Assembly: GCA_000720535.1 (NCBI GenBank)
Contig: JOAZ01000003.1
Coordinates: 1 to 64,000, forward strand
DNA from: Streptomyces halstedii
Lineage (GTDB): Bacteria; Actinomycetota; Actinomycetes; Streptomycetales; Streptomycetaceae
Length of the DNA: 64,000 nucleotides
Reading direction: 5' to 3'
Shown here: positions 37,160-45,713 of the stretch, in pieces
Numbering within the stretch: the first letter of the stretch is position 1
Layout: every line of letters begins with the position of its first letter
Notes under the pieces: generated by a model
What the model saw: the letters and a program-made list of their open reading frames with translations, nothing else
What the model was told of the DNA's origin: nothing
Databases searched by the model: none
Translations under genes and position numbers: made by a program

Positions 37160-38371
37160 TCACCTCCCGAGCAGGAGGCCGTCCTCGGCGGCGCCGCGGC
37201 TGAGGACGACACCGCTGATCCGGTCGCGGATCGCGCGCAGCCGGCCGGTGCCGTCCGCGGGCGGTGCGCCGAGGCCGACGACACGTCCGGCGGAGGGGTC
37301 GTACCACTGGGGGAGGTACTCGGCCTTGGTCACCGTCCAGCGCGCGCCGGGCCGCGCGGGCGGGGCGAACGTGAACCGGGCCATCGAGCTCTCGTTGCCG
37401 CGCGGCTCCCGGGCGCCCTCGTCGTTCACCATGGCGCCGGCGATCTGGTCACCCATGCCGTAGACGACCCAGGTGCCGTTGACCTTCTCGTACGCCTGCG
37501 GGACGTGGGCGTGGGTGCCGATGATCAGGTCGATGTCGGGGCGGCCCCCGGTGGCGGACGCGGTGAGGGTGTGGGCCAGGTCGAGTTGGTCGTCGTCGGG
37601 GGCCTCCTGCCACTCCGTGCCCCAGTGCAGGGAGGCGACGACCACGTCGGCGCCGGCCCGGCGGGCCGCCCGCGCGTCGGCGACGATCGTGTCCTGGTCC
37701 AGCACGGCGACCGCCCAGGGCTGTCCGGCGGGCGGCTCGTCGGCGTTGGTGCCGTAGGTGTACGCGAGGTGGGCGACCTTCGCGGCGTCCTTGGCCTTGC
37801 CGGCCTTCAGCAGGGTGGGGCGGGCCGCCTCGGCGGCGGAGCGGGCGGATCCGGCGTGGGCGACGCCCGCCTCGTCCAGGGCGTCCAGGGTGCGGGCGAT
37901 GCCCGGCGCCCCGTCGTCCAGGGTGTGGTTGGAGGCGGTGGAGCAGGAGTCGTAGCCGGTGGCCCGCAGGGCGGCCGCCACCTCGGGCGGCGACTTGAAG
38001 GACGGGTAGCCCGTGTAGGGGCCGCCCCGCTGTCCGTACACCGTCTCCATGTGACAGATCGCCAGGTCGGCTCCGGAGACCGCGGGGGCGGCGCCCTTGA
38101 GCATGGGGCGGAAGTCGTATCCCCGGCCCCCCGCGTCGTCGGCGGCGCGGTCGATGACCGAGGCGTGCGGCAGGACGTCCCCCGAGGCCAGCAGGGTGAA
38201 GGTGCGGTCGCCGTCCGCTCCCCCGCCGCCCGAGCCCTCCGCCCCGCGCTCGGCGGCCAGTTGGCGCCCGGCGAAACCGGGGGGCGTGGTCTGCGGTACG
38301 GAGCAGGCGGCCGCGGCGGCGAGCAGGCCCGCCGCCGCGATCACCGTGCCGTGTCGGAGGTGCTTCGTCAT
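37160..38371 (-). CDS. CapA-family lipoprotein (PGA_cap metallophosphatase fold)
   Basis: 403 residues. A lipoprotein signal ends in LLAAAAAC. The PGA_cap domain (about 60-330) has LLASGDVLPHASV, CHMETVYG, TASNHTLDDG, LHWGTEWQ and IGTHAHVPQ, which together supply metal-binding Asp, Asn and His residues as in calcineurin-like phosphatases. CapA homologues take part in poly-gamma-glutamate or other surface polymer assembly; a solitary actinobacterial copy may be a surface hydrolase. ATG at 38371 follows CGGGAGCCCCGCAG. A TTGACT/TCTATT promoter lies about 38 bases upstream. Confidence 0.9.
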   Translation of the reverse strand: MTKHLRHGTVIAAAGLLAAAAACSVPQTTPPGFAGRQLAAERGAEGSGGGGADGDRTFTLLASGDVLPHASVIDRAADDAGGRGYDFRPMLKGAAPAVSGADLAICHMETVYGQRGGPYTGYPSFKSPPEVAAALRATGYDSCSTASNHTLDDGAPGIARTLDALDEAGVAHAGSARSAAEAARPTLLKAGKAKDAAKVAHLAYTYGTNADEPPAGQPWAVAVLDQDTIVADARAARRAGADVVVASLHWGTEWQEAPDDDQLDLAHTLTASATGGRPDIDLIIGTHAHVPQAYEKVNGTWVVYGMGDQIAGAMVNDEGAREPRGNESSMARFTFAPPARPGARWTVTKAEYLPQWYDPSAGRVVGLGAPPADGTGRLRAIRDRISGVVLSRGAAEDGLLLGR

Positions 38372-38408
38372 CTGCGGGGCTCCCGGTTCGAACGGTGTCG
38401 ACCCCCCG

Positions 38409-38438
38409 AATAGATATATGTTCATACCGGCGAGTCAA
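38409..38438 (-). promoter_or_regulatory. Vegetative-type promoter of the CapA gene
   Basis: Minus strand: TTGACT (38433-38438), 18-base spacer, TCTATT (38409-38414), in an unusually AT-rich stretch just upstream of the start at 38371. Confidence 0.5.
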
Positions 38439-38468
38439 GGACAAAGGCCACCAAGGGCTCGAAGTACC

Positions 38469-38493
38469 TGAACCGGCCGTATCGTCGCCCGTC
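38469..38493 (+). promoter_or_regulatory. ECF-type promoter candidate (autoregulation)
   Basis: TGAACC at 38469-38474 and CGTC at 38490-38493, 15 bases apart, resemble the (T/G)GAAC-N15-17-CGTC pattern of ECF promoters, about 145 bases before the ECF gene start. Confidence 0.35.
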
Positions 38494-38637
38494 GACCGTT
38501 CACCGCACCACTCGTCGCCCCGTGCGACCGCTCGGCGCACACCTCGGTGAAGCGCCTGTTCCCGCGCGCCCCGATGCGTTCGTATACGCCAGGCGGGAGC
38601 GAGGCGGCAGGGGCCTCCTCGGGAAAGGACGTCCACG

Positions 38638-39207
38638 ATGACCACGGCGACAACCGACGAGCGGACGCTCGCGGAGTTGCAGCGGGAGCACGGTCCGGCG
38701 CTCCTCCACTTCCTGCTGGGGCTGACCTTCGGCGACCGGCAGCGGGCGGAGGACCTGATGCAGGAGACGCTGGTACGCGCCTGGCAGCACCCGGAGGCCT
38801 TCGACGCCCCGTACGAGTCGATGCGCCCCTGGCTCTTCACCGTCGCCCGCCGCCTCGCCATCGACGCCCGCCGGTCCCGCCAGGCCCGGCCCACCGAGGT
38901 CAGTGACGCGGTGCTGGAGAGCGCGCCGGCCCACGAGAACACCGCGGACACGGCGGTCCGGGCCCTCGACGTGCGCCAGGCGGTCAGGACGCTCAGCCCC
39001 GAACACCGGGCGGTGCTGGTGCAGATCTACTTCCGCGGGCTGAGCGTGGGCGAGACGGCCGAGGCGCTCGGCATACCCGCGGGCACGGTCAAGTCCCGTT
39101 CGTACTACGCGCTGCGGCTGCTGTCGCGCCATCTGCCCGGCTACTCCAGCAGGTCCTCCTCGTCGAGCAGTGCCAGCAGGCAGACGGCGTCGGCCACCTC
39201 CACATAG
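38638..39207 (+). CDS. ECF RNA polymerase sigma factor
   Basis: 189 residues. Region 2 (about 20-90: GLTFGDRQRAEDLMQETLVRAW, PWLFTVARRLAIDARR) binds -10 DNA and core. Region 4 (about 115-165: QAVRTLSPEHRAVLVQIYFRG, LSVGETAEALGIPAGTVKSRS) binds -35. The last 25 residues are Ser/Arg-rich low complexity and are exactly the part antisense to the anti-sigma gene. ATG at 38638 follows GGAAAGGACGTCCACG. Its probable partner is the zinc-binding anti-sigma gene on the other strand; the two overlap by 67 bp at their 3' ends. Confidence 0.93.
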   Translation: MTTATTDERTLAELQREHGPALLHFLLGLTFGDRQRAEDLMQETLVRAWQHPEAFDAPYESMRPWLFTVARRLAIDARRSRQARPTEVSDAVLESAPAHENTADTAVRALDVRQAVRTLSPEHRAVLVQIYFRGLSVGETAEALGIPAGTVKSRSYYALRLLSRHLPGYSSRSSSSSSASRQTASATST

Positions 39208-39338
39208 GCGGCGGCGCAGGCGGCGCAGCGCTGGAGGTGCCGGGCGACCGGGCCGCTCTCGGCCGCGGACAGCGCGTCGAGCACGTACGCGCCCAGCAGC
39301 TCCCGCACATGCGGATCGGCACCGCGTTCGGCGGTCAT
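39141..39338 (-). CDS. Zinc-binding anti-sigma factor (ZAS), antisense-overlapping the sigma gene
   Basis: 65 residues with the ZAS motif H34-x3-C38-x2-C41 (ARHLQRCAAC) and an amphipathic C-terminal helix (CLLALLDEEDLLE). No membrane helix follows, so it would be a soluble RsrA-like inhibitor, although RsrA is longer (about 105). ATG at 39338 follows GAGGTGCG. Unusually for sigma/anti-sigma pairs, it is convergent with its presumed sigma and shares 67 bp with it. The two mRNAs would be complementary over that stretch. Confidence 0.8.
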   Translation of the reverse strand: MTAERGADPHVRELLGAYVLDALSAAESGPVARHLQRCAACAAAYVEVADAVCLLALLDEEDLLE

Positions 39339-39451
39339 CGCACCTCGTATCTCCCGACGGATCCTGCCCTTTGGCCCACGCGGGGCGCGCGTCCCCGGTT
39401 CAATGCTGCGTGAAGCCCGGTGTGACCGGTACGAGAAAGAGGCGAGACGGG

Positions 39452-39955
39452 ATGCGTCCCGAAGAACATGACGAGACCGGCGACGGACTGCTGGTCCCGA
39501 TGGCCTGGATGTACGCCGAGTACGTGGCGGACGGGCTGCTGGAGACCGGCGACCTGATGGAGCCGACGACGCTGGAGTACCGGGCCGGCCGCGACGCCCT
39601 CGCCCTGACCCTCTTCCTCTCCGAGGGACCGGTGGCCGGCGCGCTTCCGGCGGCCCGGGTGGACGAACTGCGGCTGCTCACGGCGTCCGGAGCGGCCTGG
39701 CAGCGGTGGGTCGGCTCGCGGCTGGACGCCAGGCGGCGGGCATCGGCGCCCGGCGCGGACCCGGACCTGGCGCTCGCCCGCGCTGCCTGGCGGTGGCTGG
39801 AGGAGACCGAACTGCTGGCCGCCGACCTGGAGGCCCTCGGCGCCGCGCCCCGGGGACAGGCGGGGTACGAGGGCGAGGACGGCGAGAGGCGGGTCTGGAC
39901 GCCCGCCTGGCGGCTGGGGCTGCCGCTGGGGCATCTGGCGATCCACCTGTACTGA
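39452..39955 (+). CDS. Hypothetical protein
   Basis: 167 residues, acidic, soluble and mainly helical (VPMAWMYAEYVADGLLETGD, then RAAWRWLEETELLAADLEALG). No signal peptide, and no family recognised. ATG at 39452 is preceded by GAAAGAGGCGAGACGG; the frame upstream is the antisense shadow of the anti-sigma gene. The end (PAWRLGLPLGHLAIHLY) is distinctive. Standing between the sigma/anti-sigma pair and the kinase operon, it could be a target of either, but nothing in its sequence says so. Confidence 0.7.
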   Translation: MRPEEHDETGDGLLVPMAWMYAEYVADGLLETGDLMEPTTLEYRAGRDALALTLFLSEGPVAGALPAARVDELRLLTASGAAWQRWVGSRLDARRRASAPGADPDLALARAAWRWLEETELLAADLEALGAAPRGQAGYEGEDGERRVWTPAWRLGLPLGHLAIHLY

Positions 39956-39998
39956 CCGGGCGCCGGGCCGGAGGCGACGGCCGGGATTCCGTCCCGGG

Positions 39999-41186
39999 TC
40001 ATGAACCGTGCACGCCCGCACGGTACTTGGGAAGTCTGAGCGTGATCTTCATGCCGGCGCCGACGCCCGTCTCGATGACCAGCCCGTAGGCGTCCCCGTA
40101 CACCTGGCGCAGCCGTTCGTCCACGTTCAGCAGTCCGATGCCGGTCGAGGCGCCTCCCTCGCCGCGCAGGATCGCGCGCAGCCGCTCGGGCTCCATCCCG
40201 ATGCCGTCGTCCTCGATGACGACCTCGGCCTCGGCGCCCGCGTCCAGGGCGCTGATGGTGATGCGGCTGCTGCGTACGGCGCCTTCGAGGCCGTGCTTGA
40301 CGGCGTTCTCGACGAGCGGCTGGAGGCAGAGGAACGGCAGGGCGACGGGCAGCACCTCGGGGGCGACCTGGAGGGTGACGGAGAGGCGTTCACCGAAGCG
40401 GGCCCGCACCAGTGCCAAATACTGGTCGATGGAGTGCAGTTCGTCTGACAGCGTGGTGAACTCGCCGTGCCTGCGGAACGAGTAGCGGGTGAAGTCCGCG
40501 AACTCCAGCAGCAGTTCACGTGCCCGTTCGGGATCGGTGCGGACGAACGAGGCGATGGCGGCCAGTGAGTTGAAGACGAAGTGCGGCGAGATCTGGGCCC
40601 GCAGCGCCTTGATCTCCGCCTCGATCAGCTGTGTCCGGGAGCGGTCCAGCTCCGCGAGTTCCAGTTGGACGCACACCCAGCGGGCCACTTCTCCCGCCGC
40701 TCGCGCCAGCACCGCCGACTCGCGCGGCGCCCAGGCCACCAGCGTGCCGAGGACCCGGTGGTCGACCGTGAGGGGCACCGCGACGGCCCAGCGCAGCGGG
40801 CAGTCCAGGTCGTCGCAGCCGGTGCGGAAGGCGGTGTCCCGGCCGCTGTCCAGCAGCCCCCGGACGTGGTCCATCACGTCCGTGCCGTGGTGGTCGCCCT
40901 CGCCGTCCCAGACCAGTAGCCGGTCACGGTCGGTGAGGCACAGGGCATCGGTGCCGAGCAGCGAGCGCAGTCGGCGGGCCGCCCTGCGGGCGCTCTCCTC
41001 GGTGAGTCCGGCGCGCAGCGGGGGCGCCGCGAGGGACGCGGTGTGCAGGGTCTCGAAGGTGGCGTGCTCGACGGGGGTACCGACGTCGCTGGTGCGCTGG
41101 GGGCGGGCCGCGCGCCCGAGCAGGAAGCCGGTGCCGAGGAGCAGCACGGCGAGCACGGCGATGGCGGCGACCGCGGCCCCGGTCAC
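39999..41186 (-). CDS. LytS/BtsS-type sensor histidine kinase
   Basis: 395 residues. One N-terminal membrane helix (about 5-24), a GAF-like domain (about 60-175), then the His_kinase domain with phospho-acceptor H202 in QISPHFVFNSLAAI. An ATPase domain follows (LVENAVKHGLEG N-box, VIEDDGIGM G1, GIGLLNVDERL G2). GTG at 41186 follows GGGGAGGGCGCG and overlaps the symporter stop (GTGA). The partner is the LytTR regulator three genes upstream in the operon. The kinase probably senses substrate or flux of the co-encoded symporter. Confidence 0.93.
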   Translation of the reverse strand: MTGAAVAAIAVLAVLLLGTGFLLGRAARPQRTSDVGTPVEHATFETLHTASLAAPPLRAGLTEESARRAARRLRSLLGTDALCLTDRDRLLVWDGEGDHHGTDVMDHVRGLLDSGRDTAFRTGCDDLDCPLRWAVAVPLTVDHRVLGTLVAWAPRESAVLARAAGEVARWVCVQLELAELDRSRTQLIEAEIKALRAQISPHFVFNSLAAIASFVRTDPERARELLLEFADFTRYSFRRHGEFTTLSDELHSIDQYLALVRARFGERLSVTLQVAPEVLPVALPFLCLQPLVENAVKHGLEGAVRSSRITISALDAGAEAEVVIEDDGIGMEPERLRAILRGEGGASTGIGLLNVDERLRQVYGDAYGLVIETGVGAGMKITLRLPKYRAGVHGS

Positions 41187-42673
41187 CGCGCCCTCCCCGA
41201 GGTCAGTGTCTCCGGCAGGTGGAAGCGGCTCATGGCGGCGTTGGTGCCCGGCGGGACGCGGCCGGGGGTGGCGAGCGAGACCAGGATCATCGCCAGGAAG
41301 CCGACCGGCACGGACCAGACGGCGGGCCAGGCCAGCAGGGCGTGCGGCCAGCCGGGCGGGCGCACGGCGCCGCTGACGGTGATGGCGACGGAGAGCAGCG
41401 CGGAGCCGCCGCCGAGCAGCAGTCCGGCGAGGGCGCCCGGCGGGGTGAGCCGCCGCCACCAGATGCCGAGGACCAGGAGCGGGCAGAAGGACGAGGCGGA
41501 GACGGCGAAGGCCATGCCGACCGCGTCGGCCACCGGTACCCGGCCGACGACCAGCGAACCGGCGAGCGGTACGGCGATGGCGAGGACGGTGGCGAGCCGG
41601 AAGTGCCGTACCCCGCGCGAGGGGAGCACGTCCTGCGTGATCACCCCGGCGACGGCCATGGTGAGTCCCGAGGCGGTGGAGAGGAACGCGGCGAACGCCC
41701 CGCCCGCGATCAGAGCGCCCAGCAGGTCGCCGCCGAGACCGCCGATGACCCGGGCGGGCAGCAGCAGCACGGCGGCGTCGGCGTCGCCGCCGTGGATCAG
41801 CTCGGGGGCGTACAGCCGGCCCAGCGCCCCGTAGACGGGCGGGAGCAGGTAGAACAGGCCGATCAGGGCGAGGACGGCGACCGTGGTGCGGCGGGCGTCG
41901 CGGCCGTTGGGGCTGGTGTAGAAGCGGACGACGACGTGGGGCAGGCCCATGGTGCCGAGGAAGGTGGCGACGATCAGGCCGTACGTGGCGTACAGCGGGT
42001 GGTCGGCGCGGAAGGCGGAGACCTGCTCGTCGAAGCTGACGCGGGGCGCGCCGTCGCCCTGCCACGCCAGGACCAGGAAGATCGCCGGGACGAGCAGCGC
42101 GGTGAGCTTCAGCCAGTACTGGAAGACCTGGACGAAGGTGATGGAGCGCATGCCGCCGGCCGCGACGGCCAGCACCACGACGGAGGCCACGAGCACGTCG
42201 CCGAACCATCCCGGGGCGCCCGTGAGGATGGTCAGGGTCAGTCCCGCGCCCTGGAGTTGCGGTACGAGGTACACCCATCCGGCGCCGACGACGAAGACGC
42301 TGACGAGGCGGCGCACGTGCCGTGACTCCAGGCGTCCTTCGGCGAAGTCGGGCAGGGTGTACGCGCCCGAGCGGCGCAGCGGGGCGGCGACGAACACGAG
42401 CAGCACAAGGTAGCCGGCGGTGTAGCCGACCGGGTACCAGAGCATGTCGGGGCCGTGGACCAGGACCAGGCCCGCGATGCCGAGGAAGGAGGCGGCGGAG
42501 AGGTACTCGCCGCTGATCGCCGCCGCGTTGAGCCGGGGCCGCACGGCCCGGGAGGCGACGTAGAAGTCCGAGGTGGTGCGGGAGATACGCAGCCCGAAGC
42601 CGCCGACGAGGACGGTGGCGAGCACGACGAGGGCGACCGCCGCCATCGACGCCGGGTGGTCGGGGGTGCTCAC
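41183..42673 (-). CDS. Sodium/solute symporter (ActP/MctC type)
   Basis: 496 residues with about 13 membrane helices. FYVASRAVRPRLNAAAISGEYLSAASFLG (partly, residues about 27-55) is the signature of the acetate/monocarboxylate branch of the solute:sodium symporter family. AFAAFLSTASGLTMAVAGVITQD carries the Na-site serines. It should import acetate, pyruvate or a similar acid. GTG at 42673 overlaps the DUF485 stop by GTGA. Control by the co-encoded LytS/LytTR pair is expected. Confidence 0.92.
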   Translation of the reverse strand: MSTPDHPASMAAVALVVLATVLVGGFGLRISRTTSDFYVASRAVRPRLNAAAISGEYLSAASFLGIAGLVLVHGPDMLWYPVGYTAGYLVLLVFVAAPLRRSGAYTLPDFAEGRLESRHVRRLVSVFVVGAGWVYLVPQLQGAGLTLTILTGAPGWFGDVLVASVVVLAVAAGGMRSITFVQVFQYWLKLTALLVPAIFLVLAWQGDGAPRVSFDEQVSAFRADHPLYATYGLIVATFLGTMGLPHVVVRFYTSPNGRDARRTTVAVLALIGLFYLLPPVYGALGRLYAPELIHGGDADAAVLLLPARVIGGLGGDLLGALIAGGAFAAFLSTASGLTMAVAGVITQDVLPSRGVRHFRLATVLAIAVPLAGSLVVGRVPVADAVGMAFAVSASSFCPLLVLGIWWRRLTPPGALAGLLLGGGSALLSVAITVSGAVRPPGWPHALLAWPAVWSVPVGFLAMILVSLATPGRVPPGTNAAMSRFHLPETLTSGRAR

Positions 42674-43032
42674 GGTGCGGGGCGGCCTTCCACGAGCCGG
42701 GCGAAGTCGCGTTCGTTGCGCTCGGCCCGGCGTACGTACCACCAGGCGGCCAGGGTCAGCGGCGGGTAGGGGGCGAAGCCGAGCACCGCCCAGACGACGG
42801 CGTTGCCGCGCACCGCCTCGAAGACGAGCGGCAGGGTGCCGGCGACCAGGGCGAGTACGGCGAACACCGTGAGCCCGGCCCGCAACTGACTGCGCATCAG
42901 GGAGCGGACGTACGCGCCGCCGAGCGCGGTCTGCTCGTCTATCTCGGACTGGGCGCGGTAGCGCGGCAGCGGCCGTACCCGCCGGGGCTCGCCCGTGACC
43001 ACTTCGCGCCGGGGCGTGCTCTCGTGGGACAT
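42670..43032 (-). CDS. DUF485 membrane protein
   Basis: 120 residues. Two membrane helices (about 50-72 and 78-97) follow a cytoplasmic N-terminus with the conserved RSQLRAGLTVFAVL region. DUF485 proteins nearly always precede ActP-type symporters and are thought to be small accessory subunits. ATG at 43032 is the start; the stop overlaps the symporter GTG. The gene lies 63 bases after the response regulator in the same operon. It is longer than the E. coli YjcH type because of a 40-residue polar N-terminus. Confidence 0.9.
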   Translation of the reverse strand: MSHESTPRREVVTGEPRRVRPLPRYRAQSEIDEQTALGGAYVRSLMRSQLRAGLTVFAVLALVAGTLPLVFEAVRGNAVVWAVLGFAPYPPLTLAAWWYVRRAERNERDFARLVEGRPAP

Positions 43033-43095
43033 GGGCCCGGAGTGTAGGCGGCCGGGGCCCCGGCTGGGAAGGGGGTGTGGGCGGGTAGGCCCAGG

Positions 43096-43848
43096 TCAGC
43101 GGCCGGTCTGCCGCATCAGGAGGTCGCGCAGGGCACGGGTGTGGCGGCGGCTGACGGCGAGTTCGGCGTCCCCGATGCGCACGCTCATGCTGCCGGCGTC
43201 GAGCCGGAGTTCGTCGATCCGCCCCAGGGCGACGAGGTGCCTGCGGTGGATGCGTACGAAGCCCCGGGAGCGCCAGCGTTCCTCCAGGGTGGTCAGCGGG
43301 ATGCGGACGAGGTGGCTGCCGGTGGCGGTGTGCAGCCGGGCGTAGTCGCCCTGGGCCTCGGCGTAGGCGATGTCCTCGACGGGGACGAAGCGGATCACTC
43401 CGCCGAGTTCGACGGCGATCTGGTCGGCCGCCGCGTCGTGGACGGGCGCGGAGCGTTCACCGACCTGCTCGGCGACGCGCCGTACGGCTTCGGCCAGGCG
43501 TTCGCGGCGGACCGGTTTGAGGACGTAGTCGACGGCCTTGAGGTCGAAGGCGTGGACGGCGAAGCCCTCGTGGGCGGTGACGAACACGATGAGCGGGGGC
43601 GCGGCGAAGCCCGCCAGGAGTTGTGCCACGTCGAGCCCGGTCAGGCCCGCCATGTGGATGTCGAGGAAGACGACGTCGATGGCCGAGGGGTCCTCGGGCC
43701 CGGCGTCCACGGCTCCGCCGATGCGGCGCAGCGCCTCGGTGGCCCCGGTGGCTCCTTCGGCGCTGCGGATCCGGGGATCGGCGCGCAGCAGGTAGAGGAG
43801 TTCCTCCAGGGCGGGTTCTTCGTCGTCGACGGCCAGTACGCGCAGCAT
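43096..43848 (-). CDS. LytTR-family response regulator
   Basis: 250 residues. The receiver domain (1-125) has acidic pocket D8/D9, phospho-acceptor D63 (VVFLDIHM) and K (YVLKPVRRERL). The C-terminal LytTR DNA-binding domain spans about 150-248 (VEDIAYAEAQGDYARLHT, FVRIHRRHLVAL). It is the first gene of a four-gene operon with DUF485, symporter and LytS-type kinase. It most likely activates genes for uptake or use of a short-chain acid. ATG at 43848 is the only sensible start. Confidence 0.93.
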   Translation of the reverse strand: MLRVLAVDDEEPALEELLYLLRADPRIRSAEGATGATEALRRIGGAVDAGPEDPSAIDVVFLDIHMAGLTGLDVAQLLAGFAAPPLIVFVTAHEGFAVHAFDLKAVDYVLKPVRRERLAEAVRRVAEQVGERSAPVHDAAADQIAVELGGVIRFVPVEDIAYAEAQGDYARLHTATGSHLVRIPLTTLEERWRSRGFVRIHRRHLVALGRIDELRLDAGSMSVRIGDAELAVSRRHTRALRDLLMRQTGR

Positions 43849-43923
43849 GGCGGGAGTTTAGGTGGTGGCGCGGGCCGAGGGCCGCCTTCCGTTTCTCCGG
43901 ATGCCCGGAGGGCCGGGACGGGG

Positions 43924-44784
43924 CTACTTCAGCAGGCGGGACATGCGCCGGTCGGCCAGCGGCTTGCCGCCGGTCTGACAGGTGGGGCAGTACTGGAGGG
44001 AGGAGTCGCTGAACGACACCTCCAGGATGGTGTCGCCGCACACCGGGCAGGCCTGACCGGCACGGCCGTGCACGCGCAGGTTGCTCTTCTTCTCGGCCTT
44101 GAGGCGGCCGGCGGCCACCCCCCGGGACCGTTCGACGGCGTCCTTGAGGGTGGTGCGCGTAGCCGTGTACAGGTGGGTGATGTCGGTGTCGCTCAGGCTG
44201 GTGGTGAGTTTGAACGGGGACATCTTCGCGACGTGCAGGATCTCGTCGCTGTAGGCGTTGCCGATGCCCGCGATCAGGGACTGGTCGCGCAGGGCGCCCT
44301 TGATCTGCCGCCGCTGCCCTTCGAGCAGGCGGGCGAAGACGTCCCGGTCGAAGTCGTCGGCCAGCGGGTCGGGTCCCAGGCGGGCGACGCCGGGCACGTC
44401 GGCCGGGTCGCGCACCAGGTGGACGGCGAGGCGTTTGGTGGTGCCCATCTCGGTCAGGTCGAAGCCCTGTCCGTCGGTGAGGACGGTACGCAGGGCGAGC
44501 GGCCCCTTGCCCGGCCGTGGCGGGGCGGCGGGGACGCTGTCCTGCCAGCGCAGCCAGCCGGCGCGGGCCAGATGGATGAGCAGGTGGAGGCCGCCCGCGG
44601 TGACGTCGAGGAACTTGCCGTGGCGGCCGACGTCGGTGACGGTGGCGTCCCGCAGGGCGGTGAGCGGCGGGTCGTAGGTCTTCAGGACGCTGATGGCGAC
44701 CGGCAGGACGCGGGCGATCTCCTTGCCGACCAGGTGGTCGCCGAGGAAGTCCCGCAGGGCTTCGACTTCGGGCAGCTCGGGCAT
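43924..44784 (-). CDS. Fpg/Nei-family DNA glycosylase
   Basis: 286 residues. MPELPEVE gives the catalytic N-terminal Pro2 and Glu3. IKGALRDQSLIAGIGNAYSDEILH is the helix-two-turn-helix region, and the C-terminal zinc finger is CPVCGDTILEVSFSDSSLQYC-PTC (Cys4). It excises oxidised bases and nicks the strand by beta/delta elimination. ATG at 44784 must be the start because Pro2 is the nucleophile. Whether it favours oxidised purines or pyrimidines cannot be read from the sequence. It stands alone, downstream of the amidohydrolase gene. Confidence 0.94.
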   Translation of the reverse strand: MPELPEVEALRDFLGDHLVGKEIARVLPVAISVLKTYDPPLTALRDATVTDVGRHGKFLDVTAGGLHLLIHLARAGWLRWQDSVPAAPPRPGKGPLALRTVLTDGQGFDLTEMGTTKRLAVHLVRDPADVPGVARLGPDPLADDFDRDVFARLLEGQRRQIKGALRDQSLIAGIGNAYSDEILHVAKMSPFKLTTSLSDTDITHLYTATRTTLKDAVERSRGVAAGRLKAEKKSNLRVHGRAGQACPVCGDTILEVSFSDSSLQYCPTCQTGGKPLADRRMSRLLK

Positions 44785-44825
44785 GGCTCCAGCCTGCCTC
44801 AACGGCCCGGCGCCTGCCCGCCTCG

Positions 44826-45713
44826 TCAGGCTTCCGGGTCGGCCGGGCCGGCTTCCGGGGCGGCCAGACCGTAGACGCGGCGCGCGGTGGCGCCGAAGAC
44901 GGACCGCCGGTCCTCCTCGTCCAGGTGCGCGGTCAGGGCGCGCGCGGCGTCCACGACGTCGGCGTACGGGGCGGCGAGCCGGCACACCGGCCAGTCCGAG
45001 CCGAACATCAGCCGGTCCGCTCCGAAGGCCTCGACGACGGTGTCCGTGTAGGGGCGCAGGTCCTCCACGCTCCAGGAGCGCGGATCGGCCTCGGTGACCA
45101 GGCCGGAGAGCTTGCAGACGGTGTTGGGCAGCGCGGCCAGGTCCCGCAGCCCACCGGCCCACGGCCGTGTGCGCCGCTGGGCGATCGGTGGTTTTCCGGC
45201 GTGGTCGAGGACGAAGGTCAGTCCGGGCAGCAGGGCGGCGGCGCGGACGGCCGCGGGCAGTTGGTGCGGGCGGACGACCAGGTCGTAGACGAGTCCGGCG
45301 TCCGCGACGGCCGCGAGTCCGCGCAGCACGTCGGGGCGCAGCAGCCAGCCGGGGTCGGGCTCGTCCTGGACCTGGTGGCGGATGCCGACGAGGCGGTCCC
45401 CGCCGGGCAGGGCGGTGAGGGCGGCCAGGCTGTCGGCGACGTCGGGCGCGGTGAGGTCGGTCCATCCCACGACGCCCGCGACGAGACCGGCGCCGGCGGC
45501 GAGCGCGAGGAGTTCGGGCGTCTCCTCGGGGCCGGTGACGGTCTGGACGAGGACGGTGGCGCCGATGCCCGCGGCGCGCGCCTCGGGTTCCAGCTCGGCG
45601 AGTGCGAAGGTGCGGCGGAGCGGGGCGAGTTCCTCGCCGGTGATCCAGTCCTGGTCCCGTACGGAGAGGTCCCACACGTGGTGGTGCGCGTCGACGGCCG
45701 TCGCGGCGGTCAC
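44826..45713 (-). CDS. Amidohydrolase-2 family lactonase-like protein
   Basis: 295 residues, TIM-barrel metal hydrolase. VDAHHHVWDLS (8-18) supplies the HxH metal site, TFVLDHAGKPP a further His, and LMFGSDWPVCRLAAPYADV the conserved Asp. This branch includes L-fuconolactonase and L-rhamnono-lactonase. The GTG start at 45713 overlaps the stop of an aldo/keto reductase (GTGA), which fits a sugar dehydrogenase/lactonase pair. The exact sugar is not shown by the sequence. Confidence 0.87.
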   Translation of the reverse strand: MTAATAVDAHHHVWDLSVRDQDWITGEELAPLRRTFALAELEPEARAAGIGATVLVQTVTGPEETPELLALAAGAGLVAGVVGWTDLTAPDVADSLAALTALPGGDRLVGIRHQVQDEPDPGWLLRPDVLRGLAAVADAGLVYDLVVRPHQLPAAVRAAALLPGLTFVLDHAGKPPIAQRRTRPWAGGLRDLAALPNTVCKLSGLVTEADPRSWSVEDLRPYTDTVVEAFGADRLMFGSDWPVCRLAAPYADVVDAARALTAHLDEEDRRSVFGATARRVYGLAAPEAGPADPEA

